From NCBI GenBank assembly GCA_015039465.1, contig MU130570.1:317909-381908 (forward strand): a stretch of DNA of 64,000 nucleotides, read 5' to 3'. Under the pieces are notes generated by a model. The model was not told the origin of the DNA. It made no database searches and saw only the letters and a list, made by a program, of their open reading frames with translations. This document shows, piece by piece, positions 21,773 through 32,215 of this stretch. Origin of the DNA: Phlegmacium glaucopus. Its lineage: Eukaryota > Basidiomycota > Agaricomycetes > Agaricales > Cortinariaceae. How positions within the stretch are numbered: the stretch's first letter is position 1; each line of letters begins with the position of its first letter. The position numbers and the translations under genes are program-made.

Positions 21773-23110
21773 ATTGCTGCTGATATTGAATTACTGTACT
21801 CTCAAAGTTTGCAGAAGCAGAAGCTGAGGCTGAAGCTGCAGGATTTTTTAGAAGGTTAGTATCTCTTGCCTTTTGGAGATTTTCTGGGCTCGCGCTCCTT
21901 TTGGGGGCATGACTGGTCAAAAGGTAAAAATGTGAGGAAATTTGGTGAATTGTAACTGTAGATTGAAGTTTTGAACAGTTAGAGCTTTAATATACTTGAA
22001 AAACATAAGGAAATTAAAACTTACATGTTTTTAGATATCAAGAACTGCAATACCAGGATATCAGTCCAATCAGATCAAGATCAGAGCTAAATCTTGAAGG
22101 CTATGTAGCACTTTCAGGGATAACTGGGAACTAGAATAAGATATGGTGATAACCTCAGTGTGGGTGATAAACACTTTAATTGAATAGTAGTACCTAGAAT
22201 AAGATACAGTGATACTACTATGAATGAGTAAAGGAATATAACAAAAGTAAAGTAAGACTTACACCTCAGTGGGTGATAAACACTGAGGTGTGGTGGTACA
22301 GCTATGGGAGTTACATAGTAACGAAGATAGGGGTAAGTAGTTAATAAAAGAATAACGACTTATAAAGACAAAATGAATGAATGTAAGAATAAACATAAAA
22401 TGTACCGGGTGGTATAATGAGTATCATGAGGACGCTTGGTAGTAGTGATAAAATAATCACAACAGGCTAAGTATAATTTAGAGGTAGAATAGGCTTGTTT
22501 ACCAACACTATATGACTAAATGAACAATATTTGATAGCTAGGACAGATGAGAGAACAATATGGTGGAGGTAGAAGTAAAAGGAAGTCAGATTGGTAGATG
22601 AGAGCTGCTTACAAAGCAGCTCTCAGGCTGAATTTGGCAGCACAAACAGAAATTGTCTATAGACACTATCAGGAACTCAATATGGTGCTTCAGTCCAATA
22701 ACAAAGTATCATTTTTTCATCAATGTGGACAATATCTCTTGATCAAAATATTTTTCCTTATTTTTTAAACCTTCCTTTTATGGAAATTACACTGCTATCT
22801 TCACTAAAATTTATTGTGTAAAAAAAGTAATCAAGAGGAATTAAAGTTCCATACATAAGAAACATTTTATCTCACCAGAGCCTGTTGTTTAAATAGCTTC
22901 CTGCAGAGTCTATAAAGCTTCAATTTTAGCTTTTTTAATTTAGCACTTTTGGCAGGGATTACTGTCACTCAGCAACATCTATACCTCCTACAAACATTTA
23001 AAACCTCAAATTAAATTGTTTTGATACTTATGATGTAATAAAACCACGGGCTGCAAGCCATTGTGGAAAGCACAATTTCTGTGGGTCACTTATTTGAGGG
23101 TGACTGTGAT
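21773..23110. other. No recognisable gene; AT-rich DNA upstream of the transposon-like gene
   Basis: No coding frame with recognisable motifs or splice support is seen. A direct repeat containing GGGTGATAAACACT occurs near 22160 and near 22275, and a short hairpin AGCTGCTTACAAAGCAGCT lies near 22605. These may be subterminal parts of the neighbouring transposon-like element, but its ends could not be fixed. Confidence 0.5.
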
Positions 23111-23134
23111 GTTATGGTATGTCACACTGCCTGA

Positions 23135-23667
23135 GATTGCCGACCCCCATTGTTATAGAAGAATTCAAAGGATGTAGTTTGGATTTAGCTTGTAGACCTG
23201 GAGTGGTAAGGCTGATAGAAGGTGAAGAAGATGATAGGAGGGATGAATTTGAAGGTGATCGTGAAGGAGTTAGTGCTGGCCTGGGTGCTGTCCTTTTAGA
23301 AGGTTGTGTCATGGCCATGGGAGTAGATGTGATGTGTGTTCTGAGCTGCTGAGCTGCAGTTGTGGTGCTGGTGGTTATGGGGACAAAATGAAAAGTGAAG
23401 TAGACCTAGGCATCCTAGTAGAACCTACAACCACAAGGTGATCCACTAGTAATTACACAACCTGGATTTGTAGTCATGGTGGATGTCGAAGGAACTGAAA
23501 TCCTTCTACTACTGACACTAGCTGACAGTGAAGGGATAGATGTAGACATCTTTTTTGTAACTGAGGCAACAGGAGTTGCATTAGGAGAACATGTGTTCCT
23601 AATTGTAGTGCTACCACTGGAGGATGCTTGGGGTTTGGAAGCCAACATGGATGCCAACATGGATGCC
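23135..23667 (-). pseudogene. Broken copy of F-box/WD40 gene first exon (copy B)
   Basis: On the minus strand it reads MLASMLASMLAS (three short tandem repeats where the intact gene has MSTSMSTS), then [32 protein letters not shown] and [18 protein letters not shown]. It is truncated at about 23,140, well before the F-box. Sites that are CpG in the intact gene and copy A are TpG or CpA here; for example the ACGCGTCGCG stretch has become ACACATCACA. It carries the same roughly 60-bp deletion as copy A. Confidence 0.8.
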
Positions 23668-23672
23668 AACAC

Positions 23673-23930
23673 TGTTGAAATATTTCATTCTAATCACATC
23701 ATATCACATCATAATTGCATCATCATTAGTACTGAATACCTATCAAATAGCAGAAATCACTCATAGATACATAGCCACATTTGTATGTATATAAATACTA
23801 AACTGATTGAGGAGAATCCTCATCGGTTTATACCAATATACTAGGTATTCGCCTACATGGAGACATTGACTAGCTTCTCAACTAATCTCCCTCCATCATA
23901 TTCTATAAACCAACATCCCAAATTTCAACA
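23673..23930. mobile_element. Copia-type solo LTR with perfect 5-bp target duplication
   Basis: The 258-bp block starts TGTTGAAATATTTC and ends AAATTTCAACA, and is flanked by AACAC at 23668-23672 and 23931-23935. The TGTTGAAAT...ATTTCAACA ends are typical of Ty1/copia-type LTRs, though class cannot be proved without an internal region. A TATATAAATACTA box near 23790 could be its promoter. It separates the F-box copy B from the DNA that follows it in copy C. Confidence 0.87.
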
Positions 23931-24364
23931 AACACTTGAACAGGGCTCAAATCAGTGTTTCCCGGTTCAAACAATACTACAATAAGTATCCTACATCCAA
24001 CCCAGAAAGAACATGTATTGGAAAGTCTCATGAGACTGATACTTTGAGACTTTGTGGTTCTTTTGGGATGCCCCTGATTACTTCACCAATTAATACTATT
24101 ATTATGATTGTTATTGTTATTGAGGTGTCAAATCAGTTACAAATACTCTTATTTAATTAAATTAATATACTCAAATGCGGAAATATTGATTATATTAATG
24201 ACCTATCTTTGAACCTAAGTCCAAGGGAGCATATTCTACCAAAAATAAGATTTAATTAATCAAAATTTAAGTTGCCTAAGCTCAATGTTTGGTTGTGGGT
24301 GTTGCATATCCCATCAAATAAGATAAACTATTTATCTACCATCAAAGTCTCAATGATTTCATCA

Positions 24365-24450
24365 AATGTCTCGCAAAGTCTCACAAAGTCTTGGTATCAC
24401 AAAGTCTCACAAAGTCTCACAAAGTCTCATGGGGTCTCAAAGTCTCATGA
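24365..24450. repeat. Short tandem repeat AAAGTCTCAC
   Basis: About six imperfect units of CAAAGTCTCA run through this stretch, with related AGTCTCATGAGACT palindromic units just after and another near 24025-24045. The repeats lie between F-box copy B and NACHT locus B, where locus C has no such expansion. Confidence 0.7.
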
Positions 24451-24539
24451 GACTTTCCATTTCACGTTTGTCCTCATCCAACCTACATTACAATACAATT
24501 GCTTTTATTTTGTTTCTGAAGAATAATCAGATTAAGGAT

Positions 24540-27401
24540 GGAGAGCATGCTCTGAAAACTTACAACCAAAGAAACAATCCCTGCCATACATCCCTGTAAA
24601 ATAAATATTAGAGTTCAATTTGTTAGATTCAAAAATACAAAGAAAATCTTACAAGCCCATCTGTTACATTTGACTGCTCCAAATTCATATCTAGAACTTC
24701 AGAGAAATTGCACCTCTATAGAAGGTTCAATATTAAATCAATTTGTTAGATTCAAGGATACAAAGAAAATCTTACAAGCCCATCTGTTACATTTGACTGC
24801 TCCAAATTCATATCTGGAACCTCAGAGACATTGCACCTCTATAGAAGGTTCAGTATTAAATTAAAAATATAGGACAGTTAAACAAACCAGGATATATGCA
24901 TGTATTGCTGCAACAATTACTTCTGAACTGTGACCTTGAATTGGCCAATTGGAATGAATTTGATGATTTTGTAAGAACAACACAAGGTCCTTGGATGGAG
25001 ATGCCCTCTCAAGGCAATCTGGAAGGCATGAAAGAGCGCATGCTAAAAATGCATCTTCTGTATTATCTATAAGTTTAACACCCCCCCACACATCTGGTGT
25101 GTCTTCCCCATCTACAGGACATGGTGTGATAACCATGGGTCTAACCAAGATTCAAGTCAGTCAATACAGTTGGGAAGAGATGTGTAAGTGAACATAAGGC
25201 AGAACATACATGAGTCCAAAAATATTTTCAGCCAATTCTGTTGCAAGAGTTGCAAATTTATTGCCATCAACATAGACTTCTTGGGAATGTATAGGATCAC
25301 CCAAGAACTCTGATAATAGATTGTGATATTTGAGCCGTTCTTGTTCTTCTCCTGTCAACCAACTTATTGGGAAAAAATAAAAACAGGCCCTATAAAATTC
25401 ACCAAAAGCATGTGTATCCAAACCATTTCCCAAACACTTGATAAGATGATCAAAATGTTGGGGAAATGTGGGAAGCATCATAGCAGTCACCACCAGTGGG
25501 GCCAGATTTGAGGAAATCATGAAATGAGCCAGTTTATTAGACTTCAGATACCAATCCCAAGAAAAAAGAAAATGAGAATATGGATTCCTTCCAGAAGGAT
25601 TCTTGTGTGACTATAGCATTTTGGATACCATTGGTGTTAGTATACTGGAAAAATGTGAAGCAATTACATACATGTTCTTTGAGCCAATCAAATACATAGG
25701 GAAGATGTGTAACTCTTGTCCATGAATCTGAGCAGGTCAGTACCCTATTAAAGTCAAATTTGGACAAGTCATCAAGTAGTTCAGGTGTCGGATATGAGAG
25801 CAAGTAGTGCAGTATAAATGCTTTAGAAAATGCTTTATAGATTTGATCTTCAGAGAAGGGTTGTGACTTGTGAGTATGAAAAAAAGACCATAAGTGATTA
25901 AAATATGACCTTGAGATGTACAGAGATCCATCTTTGAAAGGTACTTTAAGTAGTACTGCGTTAAATTTGCATGCGCACTACCCGCATCAATATAGAGCTT
26001 CCCCGATCATGATGTATCCAAAAGGAAATCCCCCAACAAAGCATGATAGATGTGAATCACAGGCAGAATCCTACTGGTGGAAGGCTCTGGGACATACAGA
26101 ATGGAGTGCAAGTCGCTTAGTATGATATAGACATCTCCATGACGGAGGAAGAAAATGTCTTCAAGCAGTTGGGGAGTTAACGGTATGTTAGCCTTGTTCA
26201 GCACAAGCAAGCTTAAGATCTCCAACGCCCTATTGATATCCCTGACCTTTGAGAATATATGAATGTAGAGAGCATCCAGTTCAGCGAATGGCGTATCTAC
26301 CCCCAGATTGGAAAGACCAAAGATAATATCTAGTCTGTCAGTAGGTCAGTGATGAGGGGAGTCAAGATATTTCATGACCGTGGAAGCGTAAATGAACTGC
26401 CCAGATGATTTTTCTACAAGGCAAACCAGCTCCGAATCTGATGGCCATCCAGAAGGAAGGAGGTTGCGTAATGGATGATTCCACTTGATTTCGTCAAATT
26501 TTGATTGTAAAAACAGCCCGATATCCTCATCGGGAAGGTATGAATCATCTAACACCAAGTGTCTCGTCATTGAACTTAAGGGTTCCCCATTGAAGGCGTC
26601 TCAGATTATCTGTTCAGGACGGCTGGCAACCAGAAATGATATTGGTAGAGGAATCTCTTGAATGGCTGTAGCAAGGGCCGATAGGACGTAGCATTGGACT
26701 TTTGCTGTCCCACATTAATCGAGACCATCAATGATGATGAGCTTTGGGCCTGAACGAAGGGCAATTGCATCCCCCTCATCCAGCAATGCGCGGCGTATGG
26801 GATCAGCCACCAAACTGTGAATCTGGGCCTCTAGTGAACGGGAAAGGACCAACGGGTCTCAATCTATTGTGTCTTCCACATATCTGAGAATAGCGGGCAT
26901 GGACAAACAGAGTTGATATACAAGGGTAGGGATGAGACGTGATTTGTCATTGCGACCCACAGCCATGCAGGAAAAGAAGAAACTGGCGGCCAGTATGTTT
27001 GCATTGTGGCATAGTTCAGCGATAGATTGTGCAATGGCAGATTTACCTGCACCGGCAGGACCGTAGAGCCACATGAAGAAGCATAACTTTTGTAGATCGT
27101 TTATCCATGTCATGATGTTTTGGAGAACGGCAACACGAGTGGATGGGTGGCATTTCGGAGGATCGTATCTTTCAGCTGAATTGTGAAAAGCGCCAGGAGC
27201 AATAGAATTGGCGAGTACTAAATGAAGGTTAATTTTCCTGAATATCTAGAGTAACTATCAATGAGTTATATTAATATGTATGTACTCACTTTTTCGCCCT
27301 TTGCTGGTACTAAAGTGAGTATGAGTGTGAAGATCTCCATGCACAGGATTAAAGGTGCCCCCCGTGAATAAAGGATCCTTAAGGTTAGATAGCATTTCCA
27401 T
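24540..27401 (-). pseudogene. NACHT-domain NTPase, locus B, decayed
   Basis: Exon 1 starts at 27401 (LFTGGTFNPVHGDLHTHTHF), and GPAGAGKSAIAQSIAELCH gives an intact Walker A near 27050. The frame is then interrupted by in-frame stops: TGA after YVEDTID (CGA to TGA), TAA inside Walker B (IIIDGLD then stop, GAA to TAA), TGA after SRPEQII (CGA to TGA), TGA after YLDSPHH (TGG to TGA) and TGA after DFLLDTS (CGA to TGA). Later parts have small indels near 25800. The fifth exon is tandemly duplicated at the 3' end. Exon order and intron positions otherwise match locus A, including a normal GTATGT donor for the third intron. Confidence 0.9.
24616..24861. repeat. Tandem duplication (about 123 bp) covering NACHT B exon 5
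   Basis: The block 24616-24738 repeats at 24739-24861 with few differences. Each unit contains the short exon (RCNVSEVPDxxLEQSNxTDGL in loci A and C) and the start of the next intron. A spliced transcript could include this 21-codon exon twice without changing frame, but the rest of the locus is dead. Confidence 0.85.
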
Positions 27402-27655
27402 AGTTCAAACCTTGCAGTGAACGCAGAAGAGTGCTAAGCACAAACCTCTCACAATCTCACCGTGCCCAGCTTTGAAGGGTCCGCTAAAGTTGACATTAAA
27501 TGTGGAAGAAATAAGATGCTCGACGATATCTAACATACTAAGTTATAAGTTCCCGTGTGGAATACAATTGTATTGTGGATTTGATTGCTACAGGGCTGGA
27601 GGATGGAATGCTGATGACAGTTATACATGACAAAAGTATAACGGACTAATTAGTA

Positions 27656-28659
27656 CAGTTGCAGACAACCAAACACGACAATTTTGATATCTCACGATCG
27701 GGAAGTTTTTCGGGACAAACTGATTTCAGATTTGGATTCAGCGGGTTGAAATACGTCAAAAAACATGTCTCCGAAGTTTCTCCCACAACCCTTTAGGGTG
27801 GCCAATTTTTTTGGACCAAAAGTTGTAAAAAAATGTATGCTACCTCGGTTCAGAATGGCATCAGTCAACATCATTGCTCTATTAGAAACCTGTCAATGTT
27901 GTTTTTGTTTCCTAACAGCCCATGTGGCAGCATTAGATCGCCGGATTGTGTTGGTAGGGTATCATTACACTTGTTTTCATATTGATAGTAATGATACACA
28001 CTTAGTCGGAGTTGGAATTTGGTGTTTTTCTTGTAGAGGACATTGAAGTGGAGATAACCTACTGTTCTTAGTACTCTCGGCTTGCAAGCGAACTCTAATA
28101 GATGTTAAAGTTCAAGTTTTGAGGATCAACATGAAAACAGCCTACCACCATGTCAAGAATTTAAAACATGATCATACTGGCTACTAAGTAGTATACTTCC
28201 ACAGTAGCACATCATGGTTTTAAACAATATCAACAAGAGAGAGAGATAGAGAAAATAAAGGCTACTTGGAAAGAACGCAGAAATGAAATGTTGAGAAATG
28301 TCACGTGAAAGCCAAAAATCGCATACTTTTACCGATGTCACGGAGTGTCACAGGTATTTTGTTCCATTTTTTCCGCCACAACCCTTAGTCTAAACCCAAA
28401 TCAGCAAACATAATCATGTTTATCCCATCGAGCGCTTTTGATTTAGCATTTCTCACATTTTTCCCAATTTTTTTGAGGGGGGTGGCCAATTTTTGGGATT
28501 TATCGGCCCAAAAATTTCGATCTAAGGAAATCAGCACGTAGAAATATGTTCATTAGGGTGCAATATACATGTTTCAGCAGTTTTTGACTATTCTGAATGT
28601 TTGTGGCAGTGTGCATAATTCGGGGTATCAAAATTGTCGTGTTTGGTTGTCCGCAACTG
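27656..28659. mobile_element. 1,004-bp MITE with about 35-bp inverted ends and TA duplication
   Basis: The left end CAGTTGCAGACAACCAAACA is matched inverted at the right end by TGTTTGGTTGTCCGCAACTG, and the match continues inward through ACGACAATTTTGATA on both sides. TA stands at 27654-27655 and at 28660-28661. CAGT ends with TA duplications fit Tc1/mariner (pogo-like) elements. The inside holds a repeated GTGGCCAATTTTT motif (about 27797 and 28486) and a frame of 93 codons at most, so no transposase. It lies just upstream of NACHT locus B. Confidence 0.87.
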
Positions 28660-29240
28660 TAGACTAATAATAACAGTAGTGACTTTGTAACTTATGAGCT
28701 GATGTCAATGAAATTTTGGCAATAGCAACTTGGCAATAAGTTGACGGTTAAACATTCTAGAATTCACTCCTTGCTATCTACGTTCAACCCTCGTATTTAC
28801 ACTAGGAAGGTATTAGCTAAGGTAAGCACATACATATATCAAGATGAATGAATATGAAAAATAAGAGATAAGATAACAAAAAAGATGATGACAGTCGTTA
28901 CATTATGGGGTTAAGGAAGAATAAGTTAAAGTAACAGAGCTGATGTTTTCCTGGTCGGCTTTTACTCCACATAAGATACAAACTCAAAAAATGTTCATCT
29001 CAAGTCTATCGGTTGACTGAGAATTGCATGATGAAAGGCATGGTAGCTAATAGAAAAAGTGAATTGGGCCTTGGTTCGCGGCGTACAAGTTCCTAATCAG
29101 CCAATTGCCTGAGCGTAGGTTAGGTATGCACATCCTAAACAAGACCGCACACAAAATGAGTTCAGGTAAGTATTCCCGTTGTCAACTTTGCGCACATTCT
29201 GGTTGGATGCCTTCAAAGCAATCAGCTTCCCCCTTGTTCG
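28660..29240. other. No recognisable feature
   Basis: AT-rich DNA with no supportable frame, RNA gene or repeat. The shared A/C segment starts near its right end. Confidence 0.5.
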
Positions 29241-30437
29241 TGTGTTCAACCCAGAGGATTATTACTTGCCTCGGTCGCAAGTGACTAGTCACTCTCAGTT
29301 TTCATTGGCAAATTTTTTTACATGTATTACCATATGGTCTATGCGTACAGAGAGCGACCTCAAGTGTAACCTAGAACTAAACAAGCAGTGGGAACCAGAA
29401 ACGGTGGGCGATGACCGTTGTTTTTTGGAAAAAAAGGTAGAGGGGATATGCGGGAATGAGAGGAAAAGTCAAGAATTTTCACGATAATTGATAACAGGTA
29501 TCATTATAGAACAATTTTGGTGAGGAAAGTATGGTTAGAGAATCGTTGATGCCATGATGATGGTATGGTTCATGATAATAGACTGTATATTGATGGTGGT
29601 AGGATGGATGATATTGATGACGAGGTGGTTGTCGTTGTAGAGACGGAAGGCAAACACAGATTATCACAGGGTGTCGTCGTCATCGTCTCACCTTAAAAAG
29701 AGACCAAAAGAGAGAAAATAAGTGAAATTGGGTATCATCGACGCGATTGAGGGTTATGAGGTCGTTGTTAGGGGATATGCGAGAACTCTTAAAGCATATG
29801 AAAGCGACGGGCAAGCAGAGCAGCAGCAGGAAAGAGATAGATAAAAAGGGATGAATAAGACCATGAAGAAAATCTAGTGTTATGCAAGCCCAATGGTATT
29901 TGATGATCCCAGATGAATGCGATGGAGAGAAAAACACCAGATGAGGATGCCATGAGATAGGATGAGAAATATCCAAGGAGAAATCAAGATAGAGAAGCAG
30001 ACAAATCACTACAATGCCTGTAGTGAAGGAGCATATATGAAAAGTCGTTTCTGCTCTGACTTCCTGCTCTTCGCCATCGATAATCCGTTTTTGCGCCTGC
30101 TTAGCATTCTTGGTGGCAATTGCATGACGGAGGATGCCTTGAAATTATTGTATGACCAAGGCCACCCTGTCGAGATATTTGGTGTTGGAAGTAAACAAAA
30201 GAAGGCGCTGACTCACTCTCAGCAGTTGGTCATTTGCGATACTGGGGAGTTGTCATAGGTGGCCCCTCATCTTCACTGTCGCTTCCTGAAGTGGGATCAC
30301 TCCACGCGGTTGAAAGAAATGCGCTCGACCTGCTGCGCACTTTGAGCTTGACGTTGGGTACTCGGTACTTGGGATTTACCCTCCATTCCTCGTGGTAGAA
30401 GAACTTGTTCATGTTGGAGGAACCTGAGATGGACTGG
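29240..30437 (-). pseudogene. Duplicated segment with an unrecognised broken gene (copy C)
   Basis: This is the counterpart of 14600-15925. Minus-strand reading from about 30412 gives FFYHEEWRVNPKYRVPNVKL, SSAFLSTAWSDPTSGSDSED and then TTPQYRK before a stop. The last part aligns with the copy-A residues SPLSEYRKRLTVE. A GTGAGT donor follows near 30215. The segment joins F-box copy C at about 30,437. The family is not recognised, and both copies are damaged. Confidence 0.5.
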
Positions 30438-32062
30438 GTTATGGGACGCTTACCAGCCTTCAGGCATTAAAGGTGGTAAAAGAGTTTGAGGATCATTTGC
30501 CGCAACCCTTCCACAATGAAATCCCATAACACAGGATGTCGTATCATGCCTTGCCACTTTTGACACCTTTAAAAGAAGGGTTTTAGCGTTCTCTTTTCTT
30601 CTTCTTTCCTGCTCCCTCAACTTACTGATTCAACACCCAATAACTCCCCAACTCCTAACAATTTCAACACTCTTAGAGCAAGGTGAGGTGCATATCCACT
30701 CCAATGTCATTTCTTCTTCTTCTCGTCACATACGCATAACCCATGATCATAATGTCCTCCTCCTGCAGGACCACAAATCGACTTCATTTGATGTGTCCCT
30801 CCTACCAAAGACAAGCCCGAAGAATCTCTCAAAACATTCACTTGAGCTTGGTAACCAAGGAGCTGCTGATGCTTGCGAACACTCTAAAAGTCTCTTGTAG
30901 TGTAAGATTATACGGGTGTGGAGGGATAGGATGGATGTTAGGGAGGATTCCATCTGTTTTTGGGGGAAAGTAGATTAGTTTGGGTTTAAATAAGGGGAAG
31001 GAGATTATTAGGAAGGGGTAAGAGAGAGGTGAAAGAAGTAAGGACAAAGCTAACCTCTTCAACAACATCTCCATCATTCACATCTGTAACCATTTCAAGC
31101 GACATATCATCTCCATCCCAAAACCCATCTCCACTCCCAACTCCACCTCCACCAGTACCACTACCGCCCAACCAACCATTGTCAGTGGCTACAATGGTAC
31201 TATACCATTCAAATTGGTCGACATTGTAGTTGGCTGTCTACCACAATAATCAGAGTATCATCCGCCAATAACGCCGCAGCAGGTCCAGACCCAGATCTCC
31301 GGCCAAGCAATTTTTTCTGTCCAGGCAAACCAGTTTTAGAATGAGGCGTATTTTGTCGTTGAACTCTCCTGGGTGTGAGTGACTTTGTCATGTTATTAGG
31401 AGTAGTAGTGGAAGACAATGAAAGTTTTGATTTAGATGGAGTCATCACTGATGATTGCTCTGGAGTTGTTATACGACTTGTTATTATTGAGAGTAAACTT
31501 CGGTGGGGTTGTTATAGAAGAATTCAAAGGACGTAGTTTATATTTAGCTTGTGGACTTGGAATGGTAAGACCAATAGAAGGCGAAGATGGTAGGAGAGAT
31601 GAATTTGAAGGTGATTGTGAAAGACTCGGGGCTGGTGCTGTTTTTTTGAAAGGTGGTGTCATGACCATGGAGGTCTGGGCTGCGGTTGTGGTGCTGGTAG
31701 TGAGGACATGATCTTGTTCTTCAAATGTTGAGTAGTTTGCGGTGAAGTCATGAAAAGCGAAGTGGACCCAGGCACCCTAACCGAAGGGTGATCTACTAGT
31801 AATTACACGACCTGAATTCGTAGTTGTGGTAGACGTTGAAGGAACTGTAATTCTTCTACTAATGACACTGGCTGACAGCGAAGGGATAGATGTAGACATC
31901 CTCTTTGTAACTGGAGGAACAGGCGTTGCATTTGGAGAACGTGTGTTCCTGAAATCCCCCTACTACTGACACTAGCTGACAGCGAAGGGATAGACGACAT
32001 CCTCTTTGTAACTGGAGGAACAGGAGTGCGCGTGTTCCTAATTGTAGTGCTACCACTAGCAT
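30438..32062 (-). pseudogene. Broken copy of F-box/WD40 gene, exons 1 to F-box (copy C)
   Basis: This is the longest copy. The Ser-rich first exon (about 32062-31050) is followed by an intron and [14 protein letters not shown] (about 30953). Further on it keeps a stretch matching [20 protein letters not shown] of the intact gene's F-box (near 30685) and the next exon start (VSKVARHDTTSCVMGFHCGR-like, frame-broken) up to the PEGW donor near 30455. Between exon 2 and the F-box remnant about 500 bp are deleted. A segment of about 90 bp is duplicated in tandem at about 31856-32035, repeating the SLSASVSSR block. No WD40 part remains. Confidence 0.82.
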
Positions 32063-32215
32063 TGGAGGATGCTCAAGGTATGCGAGTCGGCATAGACTTG
32101 AACAATATTTCCCGGTTCATACAAGTCAATACTGCATAAGTATCCTACATCACAATGCAATTGCTTTTAGTTTGTTTCTGAAGAGTAATCAGATTATAAG
32201 GATGAAAAGCATGCT

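Noticed and set aside
27765..28046. 93-codon frame inside the 1-kb MITE as a transposase
   Set aside because: It has no DDE motif or helix-turn-helix pattern and is no longer than expected by chance.
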